This document shows positions 23,317 to 35,849 of a stretch of DNA of 64,000 bases, one piece after another. The stretch comes from Cryptomeria japonica (taxonomy: Eukaryota; Streptophyta; Pinopsida; Cupressales; Cupressaceae): positions 871,774,379-871,838,378 of the forward strand of contig NC_081409.1 of the NCBI RefSeq assembly GCF_030272615.1, written 5' to 3'. The notes under the pieces were generated by a model. It had not been told where the DNA came from, searched no databases, and saw only the letters and a program-made list of their open reading frames with translations. Each line of letters starts with the position of its first letter. The first letter of the stretch is position 1. A program made the translations under genes and the position numbers.

Positions 23317-26300
23317 TTAACTTAATCCATTGATGCAATCAAAGTATAATTGCTCTTTAATCTCCCGTTTGATGTGATTTTCTCCAATGTATTTGACATC
23401 CTTCTCCAAATTGACCCCTTCATTGGCTAGGATATCTGCAACCTTATTGCCCTCTCTAAAGGTATGAGTTATACTAATGCTAACATAGTTATTTAGAATA
23501 TCTTTAGCATTTTTAATTAAGTTGGTAATATTCCAGGAAATAGAACTAGTACCTTTGAGGGCTTGTATGATGTTTAAAGAATCCCCTTCGAGCCAAATTT
23601 TTTTGAATTTGAATTCCTGAGCTAGCTGGAGGCTCTTTAGAGTTGCTAGTGCTTTAGCCACATGGTTATTTTGGGTCCCAAAGGGAGAAGCAAAAGCAAC
23701 AATGCAAATTCCTTGAGCATTTCTGATAACTCCCCCTCCACCAGCGTTTCCAGGGTTCCCTTTAGCTGCCCCATCAAAATTAACCTTTATCTAGTCATAA
23801 TCAGGAAACCTCCATACAATGTTATCTCTCTTCTTCTTATTTTCTAATCTGTAGACCTTATGCATTAGGTTCCATTCAGTAAGGATGTCTTTTTCCATAT
23901 CATTCATATCTATAGTAGACCATTGCTGATTATTCTTGTGAGGAATGTTGATGTTCTCCTTTATAGCCCTGCATATTTTTTCAAAGACCACCTGAGTATT
24001 ACACTTAACTTCCCTAAATATCCTATTATTCCTTTCTTTCCAAATGCCCCAGCATATCATGGGGAGGGTCAAAGAACAAAGGTTCTTTATGATTTGGCAT
24101 TTGGTTGGAAAATTCCATTGCCAGATGATATCCTTGATGCTCTTGTTCATGACCCAATTAATTTTCCATTTTTCCCACATTTTGCACCAAATATCCCAGG
24201 TGAAGGAGCAGTGGAAAAATAGGTGATCAACAAATTCCCCCTCCTTCTGGTAAAGCTCACATCTATTAGGAAATTTGAAACCCCTTCAGATTAAATTGTC
24301 AAGAGTAAGGGTACTATTATGAGGAGCAAGCCAAAAGAAAATGTTGACTTTAGGGATCAGAATGCTGTTCCAAACTTTACTCCAAATGGGATTGCTGGTT
24401 TGAGAGAAGGTGTTTTTATAGACAGAAGCAATCGTAAATTCACCTTTAGGATCACTTTTCTAGAGGAAAACATCATCATAGCCTTTGTTAGGGGAAAAGG
24501 ATAGCAACTCCTTTTGGAGAGAGGAAAATCCAGAATGGAGGTCATCAAGCCTAACCTACTTATTCTCCTTCCAATAGTCACATACCATAAGCCCAAACCT
24601 CCTTTTACACTCTTCAATAATTTGAATATTGTTTTGATCATAAAGGGCTTCATTCTTCATCCAGGGGTCTTCCCAAAACCTTATTCTATCACCTTTTCCA
24701 AGGACCCATCCAGCCCCAGCTTTTGCCACTTTTATGGATTTGGTAATACTATTCCAGATGAAGGATCCAACAAGGATATCTTCAGAGTTAAGGATCCCTT
24801 GGATAGTCTAATTCTGAATGTATTTGTCAAACCAAATTTGATTCCAATCTTTCTTAGTAGCATAGGCTCTCCATAACTGTTTGGCAAGAAGAGCTTTGTT
24901 AAAGGTTTTTATAGCTTTAATCCCCAGCCCTCCTTTGTTCTTTGGTCTACACACTTTGTCCTAGGCAACCAAAGGTATTCTCTTTTTTTCTTCCACTCCT
25001 GACCATAAAAATCTCTTTTAGATTCTTTCCATAGCTTCAGCAAATTTAGCCAGAATACCAAACAGGCTGAGGGCATAGACAGGGAGATTTTGAAGAGTAG
25101 CTTGAAGGAGCTGCATTTTCCCGGCCTGAGATAACATTGAGCCTTTCCATCCAACAATTCTTTTATTAATTTTATCAATAAGCATATTCCAGAAGCAATT
25201 TGGGGGAACTAACCCTAAAGGAAGGCCTAGATAGGTGGAAGGGAGCATTTCCACTTTGCACCCAATAATATTAGCAATTTTCTGTTGTCGTGACCGGAGT
25301 ATTGAGGAAGTACATAGCCGATTTGTCCCAATTGACTTGCTGACTAGTAGCCAAAGCATAGGAGTTAAGAGCTGTTTTGAAGGCATTAGCCTCCTTGACC
25401 AAAGAATATCCCATGAGGATAGTGTCATCAACAAACTGTTGATGAGTGCAAAAAACATTAGCAGAGGAAGGTTGAAGACCTTTGATAGTTTTGCTTTGTT
25501 TCAACTTATGAATCATTCTGCTCATACTTTCACCCAATATGGTAAAAAGGATAGGAGATATGGGATCTCCTTGTCTTAGCCCTCTTGTAGTTTTAAAAAA
25601 GTTTGTAGGAGATCCATTAACTAGTATAGAGAACATAGGAGTAGTGATCAATTCTCTGATAATTTTGATAACCTTATCATCAAAACCAAAAGCCCCCATG
25701 ATTTTAAAGAGAACATCCCACTCAACTCTATCATAAGCCTTTGCCAGATCTAGCTTTATCAAGAAACCTTCTTTTTTAGTAGCACTGAGGGAATGAATGT
25801 TCTCATGAACAAGAATGATAGAGCCCAGAATCTGCCTACCAGGAACAAAACCTTTCTACTCCTCAGATATGATGAAGGGAAGCACCGCCAAAATTCTAGT
25901 GGTCAAAACTTTGGATATAATTTTGTAGAAAGAGTTGCATAGGCTAATTGGCCTAAATTTTCCCATAGAGTCCACCCCAACAACTTTGGGGACGAAGGCT
26001 ATAAAAGTGGAATAAGTTCCTTGAGGATTCTTTTAGATCCAATAAATTCTTTGACCGCATTAACCATGTCTTCCCCCACAATATGCCAGAATTATTGGAA
26101 GAAAAACACAGGGAATCCGTCAGGGCCCAGAGCTTTATCCCCTTGAAAGGAGAAGACAACTTTTTTGATTTCTTCAGCAACCGGGATGGCAGTAAGGGCC
26201 TTATTCTGAATAGGGTTAATGACCTTAGGAATAATATTAACCAAATTGAGTTGATGGGTTTGATCAATGTCCTTGTTACTAGAAAGGAGCTGCTTAAAGA

Positions 26301-26989
26301 ATCTGACAACTTCATCCTTGATTTCATCCTTATTAAGCAGAGTGTTGTTTTCAACATTCAGTCTTGTGATTCTATTTGCAGCCTTATGTTTTAGATAAGT
26401 CATGTGGAAAAATTTAGTGTTTCTGTCCCCTGCCTTCAACCATATAGCCCTAGATCTCTGGAGATTTCTTCCCTAGAAATAATGTTGTGGATGTTGACTA
26501 GGACCTTATCTTCCATAGCTTTGGAATACTTTTTGTAGCCTTCTTTCTGGACTGAATTTTGTATCTGGTCCAGTTCCTCCTCTAATTTTTTGTTTGAATC
26601 AAAGATATCACCAAAGACCTTCTTATTCCAGGTCTTAATGTTGGTTTTGATGTTTTTAAGTTTTTTTGGCAACTTTATACATGGCAGTTCCATTAACATC
26701 AAGATTCCATCAGTTAGCAATAGATTTTTCAAGATTAGGGTGGGAGATCCACATCTTTTCAAAATGAAAAGGGAATCTCTGATTATTCTTAAAATTCTCA
26801 GCAACAAAAGAGATGGGATAATGATCTGACCCAATTCTATTAATAATAGAAAGGGAGCATCTATGTGAAAGAATCCAATCATTAGAGAGAAGGGATATAT
26901 CAAGTCTTACCTGGATGAGATCTTCACCATTTCTTTGGCTAGACCAAGTGTAGGAAGCCCCGTTGAGATCCAAATCAATGAGAGCATTG
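23317..26989 (-). pseudogene. LINE F ORF2: endonuclease remnant, RT, zf-RVT and RNase H
   Basis: Encodes the LINE replication enzyme. The endonuclease C-terminus shows ASYTWSSQRNG and GSDHYPISF (26,973-26,800). RT shows FSFQGDKALGPDGFP, KLDLAKAYDRVEWDVLF, GLRQGDPISPILF and the active site FVDD at about 25,424-25,436. The zf-RVT region (about 24,650-24,200) has PKVNIFFWLA and FPNRCEL. The RNase H (23,800-23,317) carries KVNFDGAAKGNPG, LEGDSLNIIQAL and FREGNKVADILANEG. Several frameshifts and stops break it, so it is inactive. RT, zf-RVT and RVT_3 RNase H in this order is standard for plant L1-clade LINEs. Confidence 0.87.
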
Positions 26990-27834
26990 TTATCTTGTGT
27001 GGCATATTGTGTTTATTGTTTAATTTAATTATTATTAATTAATTAATTGAGTTATATAGTTTAACAATGTTAAATTAAATTAATAGACTTTTATAGTTTA
27101 TAATAAAATAAATATAAATGGTTGGTAACAATAAGATAAATAATTAATCGAGAAAGAGTAATATTGGATAAATGATTTTATGTCATATTATTTAATTATT
27201 GATTTGGAAATAATTTTATCATTTAGTAAGAAAAGGATTTATTATTAATTAGAATATTTATTTATATAAATAGCCTTTGATTTATTATTGTGGCTTTAAT
27301 TTATTATAGCCTTGGTTTATTTAAATATTGGGGTTCATATTTAATAGGTGATTTTATATTATTGATTAAGTATTTATTGATTTATGATCATTGGATAAAT
27401 ATTATCTATTAATTTGAGTATTTTTTTGTACACCCTTGGCTATTTTGTTGATGGTATTTTATAGTTAATTGTGCCCATGAGTATTATTATTATTTCTCTT
27501 TTTACACTTTGGGATAATTTATATATTCTTTCTACTTAACCTCTCATTCTATTGGCTGAATTATTGGGTAAGTTATTTAAACAATATCTTATTTTTATTA
27601 ACTTGGATTTTGTTATGAGTTGGTTAGAAATATAATTCTTGCTATTATTTTGATTGGCCAACATATTCTATGGTTTTGGCCTAGTTTTCTATTTATTAGT
27701 TTTCCTATAATTTCACGGGGGTGGGTTGACTCTTCGAATGCATTTTTGCTAGAGTTGGATTTTGGATCTTGAAGGGATCTGGATTGCTTGGCTTGTGGAC
27801 TTTTCTTCATCAATTTCTCATTTTTTCTTATTAC
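26990..27834 (+). repeat. G left LTR, segment 2
   Basis: Resumes at TTATCTTGTGTGGCAT exactly where the right LTR continues after 34,083. It is AT-rich. It matches the right LTR to 27,571 (GGGTAAG), where the right copy is cut by LINE C. The last five bases, ATTAC (27,830-27,834), are the target duplicated around solo LTR H. Confidence 0.85.
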
Positions 27835-29359
27835 TATTAATCTAAGAGGGTCTAGTTAATACTAAGAGGGGGGGGTGTGAATCAGTATTAACACCACTTG
27901 AAAAACTTAAACTTAAACTTATCAAACTTTCATCAAATCAAACATAAACCACCAATAGAATCATTTACCAGTATCAATAACCTCTAATAATCATTTGCTA
28001 AATTGATTTAACAATGTTGCTTATTAAGTGTTCATACACATGCATAAACTAAAAGAGGTGAAATCAACACATCAAAAACATTCACCATATGAACACCATG
28101 TTTTTCATGGGGAAACCCAAATAGGGAAAAACCATGGTGGAAATTAGTACCCACAAGAATTTTGCACTCTTTTGGAATGCACCCTATTAGGAGCTTACAA
28201 AGATGCCTTGTTAGGAGAAGACCTTGTTAGGAGTCACCCGGTTAAGTGATTTAGATGATGAGCCTTGTTAGGAGATTTGACCTGTTAGGATCAACCTCGC
28301 TAGAGGATTTAAGACTCTAATGTAGAGCTACTTTGTTAGGGGATTTACAATGCAAGGCTTGTTAGGACCTACCCGGTTAAAGGATTTTGACTGTTGCAAC
28401 TGTTAGGGAACAACAGTGAATGATCTAGGTGTAGCACTTCACTTCTTGATCAAATCCAATACTTCTCCAAATCTTCAACACTCTGATAGATTTTACACTC
28501 TAGTTTAGCTTCACACTCTTCTCAAAACCACTAACACTTCAAACATCAACTATACCAACATAAATAACTTTTACACTAGGTCAGTAGCTAAACCCTAGAT
28601 ACATCAAGATTTTACAATACAAATCATCATAGATCATATTAGATCATCATATAGATCATTACAATATTTTTCTTGACTATATCAACCATTGAGTGATCAT
28701 AACACATCACAACAACTCGATCTAATATAGAGTCAATCCCTTAGAACATTCTTCTAAGCAGTTTGTTGTTTTCCAAGAAATTCCATCCTCAAATGTGCCA
28801 AAACATCTATTCAACTTTCCATGTAGATTGTGCCACATCATCTCCAACATTTGAACTTGATGTAGAACACTGCCAAACCAAAAATCATTACCGGTTAAGA
28901 GAATTCTTTACCGGTCCTTAAACCATTCTTAAGCTCTAGTAAAAATATATCAAAAATCACAAACATGACTTTTGGTTGTCAAAACATGATGTAGTTCCAG
29001 TTAGATACATATTATAATGATACAAACATTCATTTCCAACTGCAATACTTCAATCATCGCCAATTCCTAGATCCAATCAAAATATTTCATCGTTTACTGG
29101 TTAAGGTCCTAATTCCCAATTTCTTGTTTCATTACCGATAAGCAATTTACGATAGACCAAAAAGGTATAGATGACAAAATAAAACATAGTAAACACTAGT
29201 TTCCAGCAATGACAACACAAATAACTGATCAAAGTCTTCCAATCATACAATCTCAATCTCTTCATCACAATGTCATCACCAACCATCTTTTAACCAACAA
29301 CCTTTTATTGATTTAGTCAACCTTCTCCATCTGCATCAGTTATGCCAATTATACCAACA
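27835..29359 (-). mobile_element. Solo LTR H (copia-like), in G's left LTR
   Basis: A 1,525-bp LTR on the minus strand, starting TGTTGGTATAATTGGCA (29,359) and ending near CTCTTAGATTAATA (27,835), flanked by ATTAC on both sides. Its 3' part contains the GGAAACCCAAATAGGGAAAA feature (about 28,115) seen reversed in D's LTRs. A run of about eight CTTGTTAGGAG-like motifs lies at 28,180-28,410. There is no internal sequence, so it probably arose by LTR-LTR recombination. The canonical terminal TG is changed at the 3' end. Confidence 0.75.
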
Positions 29360-31961
29360 ATTACCAAGTTATAGGATCTTACTTTAGCTTTTTTAGTTTG
29401 AAAAGATTGTCTGTGTCATGCTTTCTCAAGAATTTTGTGAAAAAATTTTATATACTTTGTATAGTTGCATAATTTATTTAAGAAATTATTATATAGTTGA
29501 ACTATAGTCTGGGGGAAAAAATAAATTGTCTACGATTATTTTCTTGCCATATTCGTTTGGCTATGTTTTCTATGATCTTGGTTTCCCTGGTTTCCTATGT
29601 GTTTCTTTTGTATGGGAGTGGAGGATTTGGTGTTGTATGATTTTTTTCTCATAGAGATTTGAGAGGGCTGTGCCTTGTATAGTTGTCTAGAGATGTTCTT
29701 GTCGAGTATTGCCGAGAGTATTCCTCATAAACTTATTCTTGTATACTCTTACTTTTGAGCTTTAAAACCTTATCATTCAACTTAGTTCTATATCTGCATT
29801 TCTTGTCCTATGGTTTTCAAACCCTTAAGTTGATTCTATGATTTTATTTTACTCCCATAAGAATATTATTTTCATTTGTGTATCTGGGTTTTTCGCTAAA
29901 ACTACATTTGCGCTATTTTCCCTATCATATGCACCACCCTATTCCCTATTTCCATTGCTGAGGTATGCGAATGCATTGAAATTGTATGTATGCGCTAAAC
30001 CGTTATGTATGTGCATTGTCTTGTTATGCATATGCTCTGTCTTATTTATCATATGTGTTGTTTTGTATGTCAAAAGCGTTGCAGAAACTTGTATAAGTGC
30101 TAAACAATGAGGTGAATGCATTGTTCTAGTATTTTCCTATATTTTGAGTCTTTTCTAGATTTTATGAGTTCGGTTTGGATTTTTCTGACTGTCAGTCATT
30201 CCCAAGGGTCTTTCCAGAGGCTGTGCTGTGTTTTCTAAATACTCTTGGATGTACAAAGTAATATTTTGATGCGTTATTTGATCATTTGTATTGTTGCAAG
30301 AGGAGTGATGCCTTGCTATATTGATGGATTCTTACTCTATGATGTTGTGTTGTCTATGTGACCTATGTGGTATACGATATTGGATCTTGTGCATTTATGA
30401 TGCTTTATCTTGGTTAGTTGGATTTTATTTTGTGAGCTTTCTTGCTTGAGTAGGGGGAGTGGGCTTCCATGAGTCTACCGAGGTCACGAGGAATAGACTA
30501 CTAGGATTCTTGAGTAAGAGAGTCGAGTTCTAGACTGTCTGGATAGATCATTGGAGGTTTTCCATTGTAATTGATAAGTGATAATATAATAATTAATACT
30601 AGGTGGGTTGGGCAGAGTAACTCATCTAAACAAGATAAAAAATGTGAATGGTTATACCCATCTCATGGATCAAAAAACCAAAGTGAGTTGTAAGATCTAG
30701 TAACCAGATAAACCGAACTCCCTTGATTTTCTCAAAGGTTGAGATGGTTTTGCATGTTTATCAGGGATGTCAGGTTGGGTTGTAGCATGTCCCTCTAATA
30801 GAATGTGATGACACTCTTTCCCTACATGTTGGTCTTAGTTCTTTATGCCTTGTTGATGAGTCGCTTCTGGAGGTTTCTTGGTTGTTTGATATGTTTTTCT
30901 TGGTTGAGTTAGAGTTGTTTCCTCTTTGGTTGATAGGTGTTAGCTTAGATCTAGAGTGTGTGTGAGATATCGTGTCATCTCCTAGCACGGGGGGTGGTTC
31001 CTTTGGTTCCACATGGTCGGGTGGTTGGTGTCTTTCTTCCATTGGGATGTTCTTTAGTGGATGCTTTTCTTGGATGCTTTGAGTGGATGTGGATCTCTTA
31101 TCTCTTTAGCTCATGGATGGATATTTGTAGTATCTTATTGATCATGATTCAATAGACATGTATATGTAATTGTATTTGAGAGCTATGCTCATTGTTGTAA
31201 AAGACATTATACTCATGTATCTAGTAGATGTTATTAGGAAAAATGATGTATCGTGTGTATCTTGAGAATGTTTAATAATGAGATTAATGGATATTGAATC
31301 TATGGATGTGTACTTATATCTATGCTTGATATGATGTAATTTGTTCATATTGCTATGGTTATTAATGTGGTAATTGGTATTGAAATGTTTATTTCATGTT
31401 TAAGAAAATCATTGGTTGAGTTTAGGAACATTTGGTATTGGTTCTTTAAAATAAACTTAATGGGATGGTTAGAGTATTCATAAATGGATGTAATTAATCT
31501 ATGTTAAAGTAATGGATCATATGTGTATGTATGTAGAGTTAGATATTCATAAATGGATGTAATTAATCTATGTTAAAGTAATGGATCATATGTGTATGTA
31601 TGTAGAGTTAGATGTATAGCATGATTAGGTTGCACTTGGTTAATAAAAATTTATATTGTATCATGTTAGCAATGGGTGCTATTGATTAGGATTTGTTAAG
31701 TGTGTAGTTAAAGTAGTGGCGCTAAGATACCCGAGGGAAGCTAGATGATATAATGTGTTTTAATTCCACTTCCGTATCATGATTTGTGTATGATGTCTTT
31801 GATGGGTAATTTTATGTTGAGTGCTAATGAATGTTGAATGCATATGAGTAGTTGATTATATATGTTGTATTATCTTATATGATGTTTTTAAAAAAAAAAT
31901 GTTATCTTTATTTTGCATATTAGTTAGTGTATTTCTCTAGGGTATTTTGGCAGGCATTACA
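29360..31961 (+). repeat. G left LTR, segment 3, to LTR end
   Basis: 2.6 kb of non-coding LTR ending GGCAGGCATTACA, the inverted counterpart of the LTR start. It begins with the ATTAC target duplication of H. It contains a 69-bp tandem duplication (separate entry). Net LTR length after removing F and H is about 3.9 kb. Confidence 0.75.
31475..31612. repeat. Perfect 69-bp tandem duplication
   Basis: Units 31,475-31,543 and 31,544-31,612 both start TATTCATAAATGG and end GTAGAGTTAGA, with no difference seen. Identity inside an otherwise decayed LTR means the duplication is recent compared with the insertion of G. Confidence 0.9.
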
Positions 31962-31963
31962 TA

Positions 31964-31975
31964 TGGTATCAAAGT
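31964..31975 (+). promoter_or_regulatory. Element G primer binding site (decayed initiator-Met type)
   Basis: TGGTATCAAAGT, two bases after the LTR end, one transition from the usual TGGTATCAGAG site complementary to initiator tRNA-Met. It fixes the left LTR as the 5' LTR and the element as plus strand. Confidence 0.7.
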
Positions 31976-32417
31976 AAGTGTTGCAAACACTAGGATCTTA
32001 GGTTAAGGTTGTTACTCTTATTCTTGTGTGGTATGCTTTAATGTTCTCTTGACTTGAGTTGTACTTAGAGATTTAAGATATATATGCATTGTTCTCTCTC
32101 TCCCTACCTCTCTCTAGAAATAATAACTATGTGCAATATGTGTATTTGTTTCTTGTACCTGACTTTTGAATGTTAGAGAGGAACCAATGATTATTCTATA
32201 GAGATAGTGTATGCCCCTTAATTAATGTTATGATTACAAGAACAAATTTTTATGTTGGAGTAATATATTAATTTCTTACAAAGTATAGAAGCTGAAATGT
32301 TTGTATTATGTGATTGGAAAAATTTATACAAAATGCTCTATCTGTCCCTTGAAAATGTTCTCTCTATCTTTTGCTTAACTTTCACAAGAGAATGCATTGT
32401 ATTAAGATTAACAAGAT

Positions 32418-32441
32418 TATATATATATATATATATATATA
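32418..32441. repeat. (TA)12 microsatellite
   Basis: Uninterrupted alternating T and A for 24 bases. Confidence 0.95.
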
Positions 32442-33581
32442 AATGCATGGACTTAAATGTCCGTACGCACTCTCTAGCATATCTGGAGCATTATACCCTT
32501 GGAGGTTGTGTAATGGTTACTCCCTTTGGTGTGACTAGTAATGGTCACCTCATGATGTAGATTTGAATGTTTTGGCCATGTTGAGTTGATTCATTGTATT
32601 TTGGATTTCTATAATTCATTCTTCTAGATCTATTCTGATCTTTATAGTGGCACTTGTCACGCTTGTTCCTTGTTGATTTCATCGGCAATCTTTCATGATT
32701 TAAAGTTGGATTTGATGGTTTTCCTTTTGGATTATTTCCTTCTTCTCTTTCTCTTTTGTTGTTAATTGTTGTTTCCTATGGTTATTTTGGACATTGAGTA
32801 TTGTGGGCCCTTGTTTTGTGTTATGAGTAGTCTCTATCATGTGCACTTTGAACCTTTAATAGTATGTGCAAGGGAGAATACCATAGAGATGTGCACAAGA
32901 CTTAGTAAACAGTTACGTAATGATGATACTATTGAGTAGATAAACATATTGATAGGATGAAATGTAACGGTAAATTTCTAGATATTATGAAATATTGGAC
33001 AAAATTACATTTGGAATTGAGAAATTGTAATAGTTATACATAAATGATCTACAAATTTCCTCTCTTTAGTAAGTGCTTATGTGTGAAATATTTTGTAAAA
33101 TGTATATTTGACTTCTTGATTGTGTGTAGTTAGCCATTAAAAGAGTGATTGACATGCTTTAATGGTGTGAGTTATTGTGATGTTGTACATAGATGCTAAT
33201 TCTGTCACATAAAATTATAGATTTGTCCTGCAAAATGTGATTAAATGAAACCTTATTGAAAATATTTTAATGATTTAGCATGCTCAATGTAATCTGTCAA
33301 AATTTTGTGACTTGTTTTATCTATTTTGTAATGTATTTATCTTGAATAAATAAAGCATATGAAGAAAACTTTGGTTGCCATTATCTTACCACGAGCAAGG
33401 AAATGTTTGGATTAGGAAGTTCTATTGATCTTGATAAATCCTCTAATGAGAAAGATTAGATGTGTTGTTGGTAATTGTCCTAAAGGAAAGATTTTAATTT
33501 ATCTATGTTCAAGGAATTTTTGGGATTAATGTGTGTGTGTTTCAACTTAATCTTTGTGACTTCCAAGAGTAAGTCAAGCCC

Positions 33582-33594
33582 AAGGAGCATGGGA
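33582..33594 (+). promoter_or_regulatory. Candidate polypurine tract of G
   Basis: AAGGAGCATGGGA abuts the TGTAGTGCC start of the right LTR. It has two pyrimidines, so it is decayed or weak. Confidence 0.45.
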
Positions 33595-34235
33595 TGTAGT
33601 GCCCCTCTCTGATTCATCTTGTCTATTATGCATTAATAGATCATATTGATATATCTTAGTTTACTTTACGATGATTTGATGGTATCTAACCATGTACTAA
33701 CCCTAACTCATGATTATATTGGATATGATGATGATTATGATATTGCTTGATTGTTTGCGAGTGTCTTCTACTGTCTTCGTGATAGGGACGATGTCACATC
33801 ACTCATTGCGAGAAAAATATGCCATTACGATTCTCTATCACTTGCTTGTACTACATATATTGTATATGTTGTATCGCGGCTTTGTGGATGAAGGATTTGT
33901 AGGTACGAGACATCGCCTTCATCTGACTCCATAGGTCTGAGCATACCTTATCCCAATGGCAAGTTGATTGGAGATGACATGAAAACCCATTCTACACTCT
34001 AGGTTTATGTTGATTACCCTTGTCAGTTTAGTATTTTAGTGTGGGTTGTTGTTCAATGTTGAGTGATCTCTTCAGTTGCCCTTTATTATCTTGTGTTGCG
34101 TATTGTGCTTATTATTTGATTTAATTATTATTAATTAATTAATTGAGTTATATAGTTTAATAATGTTAAATAAAATTAATAGACTTATATAGTTTATGAT
34201 AAAATAAATATATATGGCTGGTAATAATAAGATAA
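33595..34235 (+). repeat. G right LTR, segment 1
   Basis: Starts TGTAGTGCCCC and is collinear with 20,795-21,283 and then 26,990 onward, which shows where LINE F inserted in the left copy. It is cut by LINE I after AGATAA (34,230-34,235). Confidence 0.87.
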
Positions 34236-35844
34236 GGATGGCTATAATTCTCTCTTGGTTGCTAAAGATTTATCTACTTGGCCATACAAGCTATTTTGGC
34301 ATATGACTTGCCTCCCAAAGGCTGGTGCTTTGCTTGGTTAGGAGTGCAGGATAGGGTCCTTACAAGAATGAGGTTGGATAGGTTGGGTATTACGGCAGCA
34401 TTTTCTTGTGTCTTTTGTAATAAAAACTTAGAATCCTCTGAACACTTATTTCTTCACTGTGATTTTGCCTATGCTTGCTAGAAGTGGTTGTTTGAAAAGC
34501 TTAATCTATCCTTTGTTATTGATAAGGATCTCCTTTCCCACTTTAGAGCCTGACCTCTCCTATTTGCCTCATCTTTCTATGCATGTCTTTGGATTATTTC
34601 TCCATCTATTGTGATTTGGAATAATTGGTTAGAGGGTAATAATAGGATTTTTAAACAAACAAGTTCTTCCATGGTTGAGGTTTTATTGAGGATTGAATCT
34701 TCCATCTCTGAAGTTGCTTTGTCTTTTATCTATAAGAATTTGGAAACCCTTACCTCTTTTTCTCATTGGGATGGTAGGGTAACTCAAGTTTGGAGAATGT
34801 TATCAGTCTTACCTTCTCATGGATCTATTTTAAATAAGACTAATGCTATAAGTAAGAGAAATTTTACTTGCTGGAAACCTCCTTTGCAAGGGCACTTTAA
34901 ATTGAATTTTGATGGTGCTTCTCATGGGAACCTTGGCCTGGCAGGGGTAGGTATGGTAATTTATGATCATAAGGTAAGGTTTGTTCAAGCTTGTTGTCAT
35001 GTGATTGGTTTCAAGTCTAACAATTGTGCAGAATTCTTTGCTTTGTCCTTGGGTTTGGATATAGCTATATCTTTGGGAATTAAGGACTTGATAATTGAGG
35101 GTGATTCTATGGTTATTATTCAAAGTGTCATGAAAAAGAAGTCGAATTGTTGGCAATTATAATATATACTTGATCATATTTTGCAAAAATTAGATTTTTT
35201 TGATTCCTTTTTGATTTCCCACTATTATAGGGAAGTGAATAAGATTGCAAATTTCTTAGCTAACTTAGCCATTGACAGTGAAGCTAATATGCGAGAAGTA
35301 AGTGTGGATGAGATCCCTTCCTTAGTTTTGGAATATTTGAAGTAAAGAAGGGCATAGTTGTAGTCTTCATCAACCTTCTTATTTGGTATGGCTTTTTTTT
35401 GGTGTGGGTTCTGCTATGCTTGATCACGATGTTTATTTTGACAGGGTCTTTGATTATGGTTTCATTTCTTCTATGTGGTATCATTCTAACCAGTGGTTTG
35501 GAGAATTGTGTTTCATAGATAGGGGTGGTTCAAACTGGTGTTTTTTGGCAGCAATGGATATGCATCCTTCAGTGATCATACTTTAATATTCCTTCTATAT
35601 GCTTCTGTTGGCAGCTTCCTTTATATCTAATGTGGCTTATGTAATTGGGATGAGTTTTTTGATGTACTATGCCAATAGGCTTTTGGTATTGGGTAGAATA
35701 GGCTTGTGTTACTTAAGCAATACTGAAGGGTTTTCTTGCTGGTTCTTTCTCTTCAATGCTTTTTGAACCAGACACTGTAAAAAAACTTTTAAAATTTAAT
35801 ATTGTTCAGTGGTTCTATCCACTTTTATCAAAAAAAAAAAAAAA
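34236..35844 (+). mobile_element. LINE I: short 5'-truncated LINE, second lineage
   Basis: Plus-strand LINE 3' end inserted in G's right LTR. It starts at GGATGGCTATAA, carries zf-RVT and RNase H coding sequence and a 3' UTR, and ends in 15 A residues (35,830-35,844). AGATAA occurs on both sides (34,230-34,235 and 35,844-35,849), a typical LINE target-site duplication. Its protein sequence differs clearly from F and C, and it has no ORF3. Confidence 0.88.
34278..35344 (+). pseudogene. LINE I ORF2 C-terminus: zf-RVT and RNase H
   Basis: zf-RVT spans 34,278-34,481 with KGWCFAWLGVQDRVLTR and CVFCNKNLESSEHLFLHC, whose Cys and His residues are conserved. RNase H (RVT_3 type) spans about 34,890-35,344 with HFKLNFDGASHGNLGLAG (first Asp), NNCAEFFALSLGLDIA (Glu), IIEGDSMVIIQSVM (Asp) and YREVNKIANFLANLA (last region, Asn in place of Asp). 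Stops at about 34,479 and 35,160 and a frame break between the two domains make it a pseudogene. RT and endonuclease are missing through 5' truncation. It would have belonged to the same polypeptide as RT in a full-length copy. Confidence 0.85.
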
Positions 35845-35849
35845 GATAA

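Larger units (their letters stand above)
21284..26989 (-). mobile_element. LINE F: 5'-truncated L1-type element inserted in G's left LTR
   Basis: Minus-strand non-LTR retrotransposon whose 3' tail lies at the left (short A-rich end, reading TCAAAAAC on the minus strand) and whose 5' end is cut in the endonuclease domain at about 26,989. Order on the minus strand: end of endonuclease, RT, zf-RVT, RVT_3 RNase H, then an additional ORF3 and a 3' end. The 3' terminal block (CCCTTAAAACCT then TTTT and CTTAAT) is shared with LINE C, so F and C are one family. 5' truncation is typical of target-primed reverse transcription. No clear target-site duplication was found. Confidence 0.85.
31976..33594 (+). 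other. Element G internal region, non-coding
   Basis: 1.6 kb with no ORF resembling gag or pol; stops are frequent in all frames. It contains a 24-bp TA microsatellite at 32,418-32,441. It ends in the purine-rich AAGGAGCATGGGA (33,582-33,594) directly before the right LTR, a plausible polypurine tract. Confidence 0.7.
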
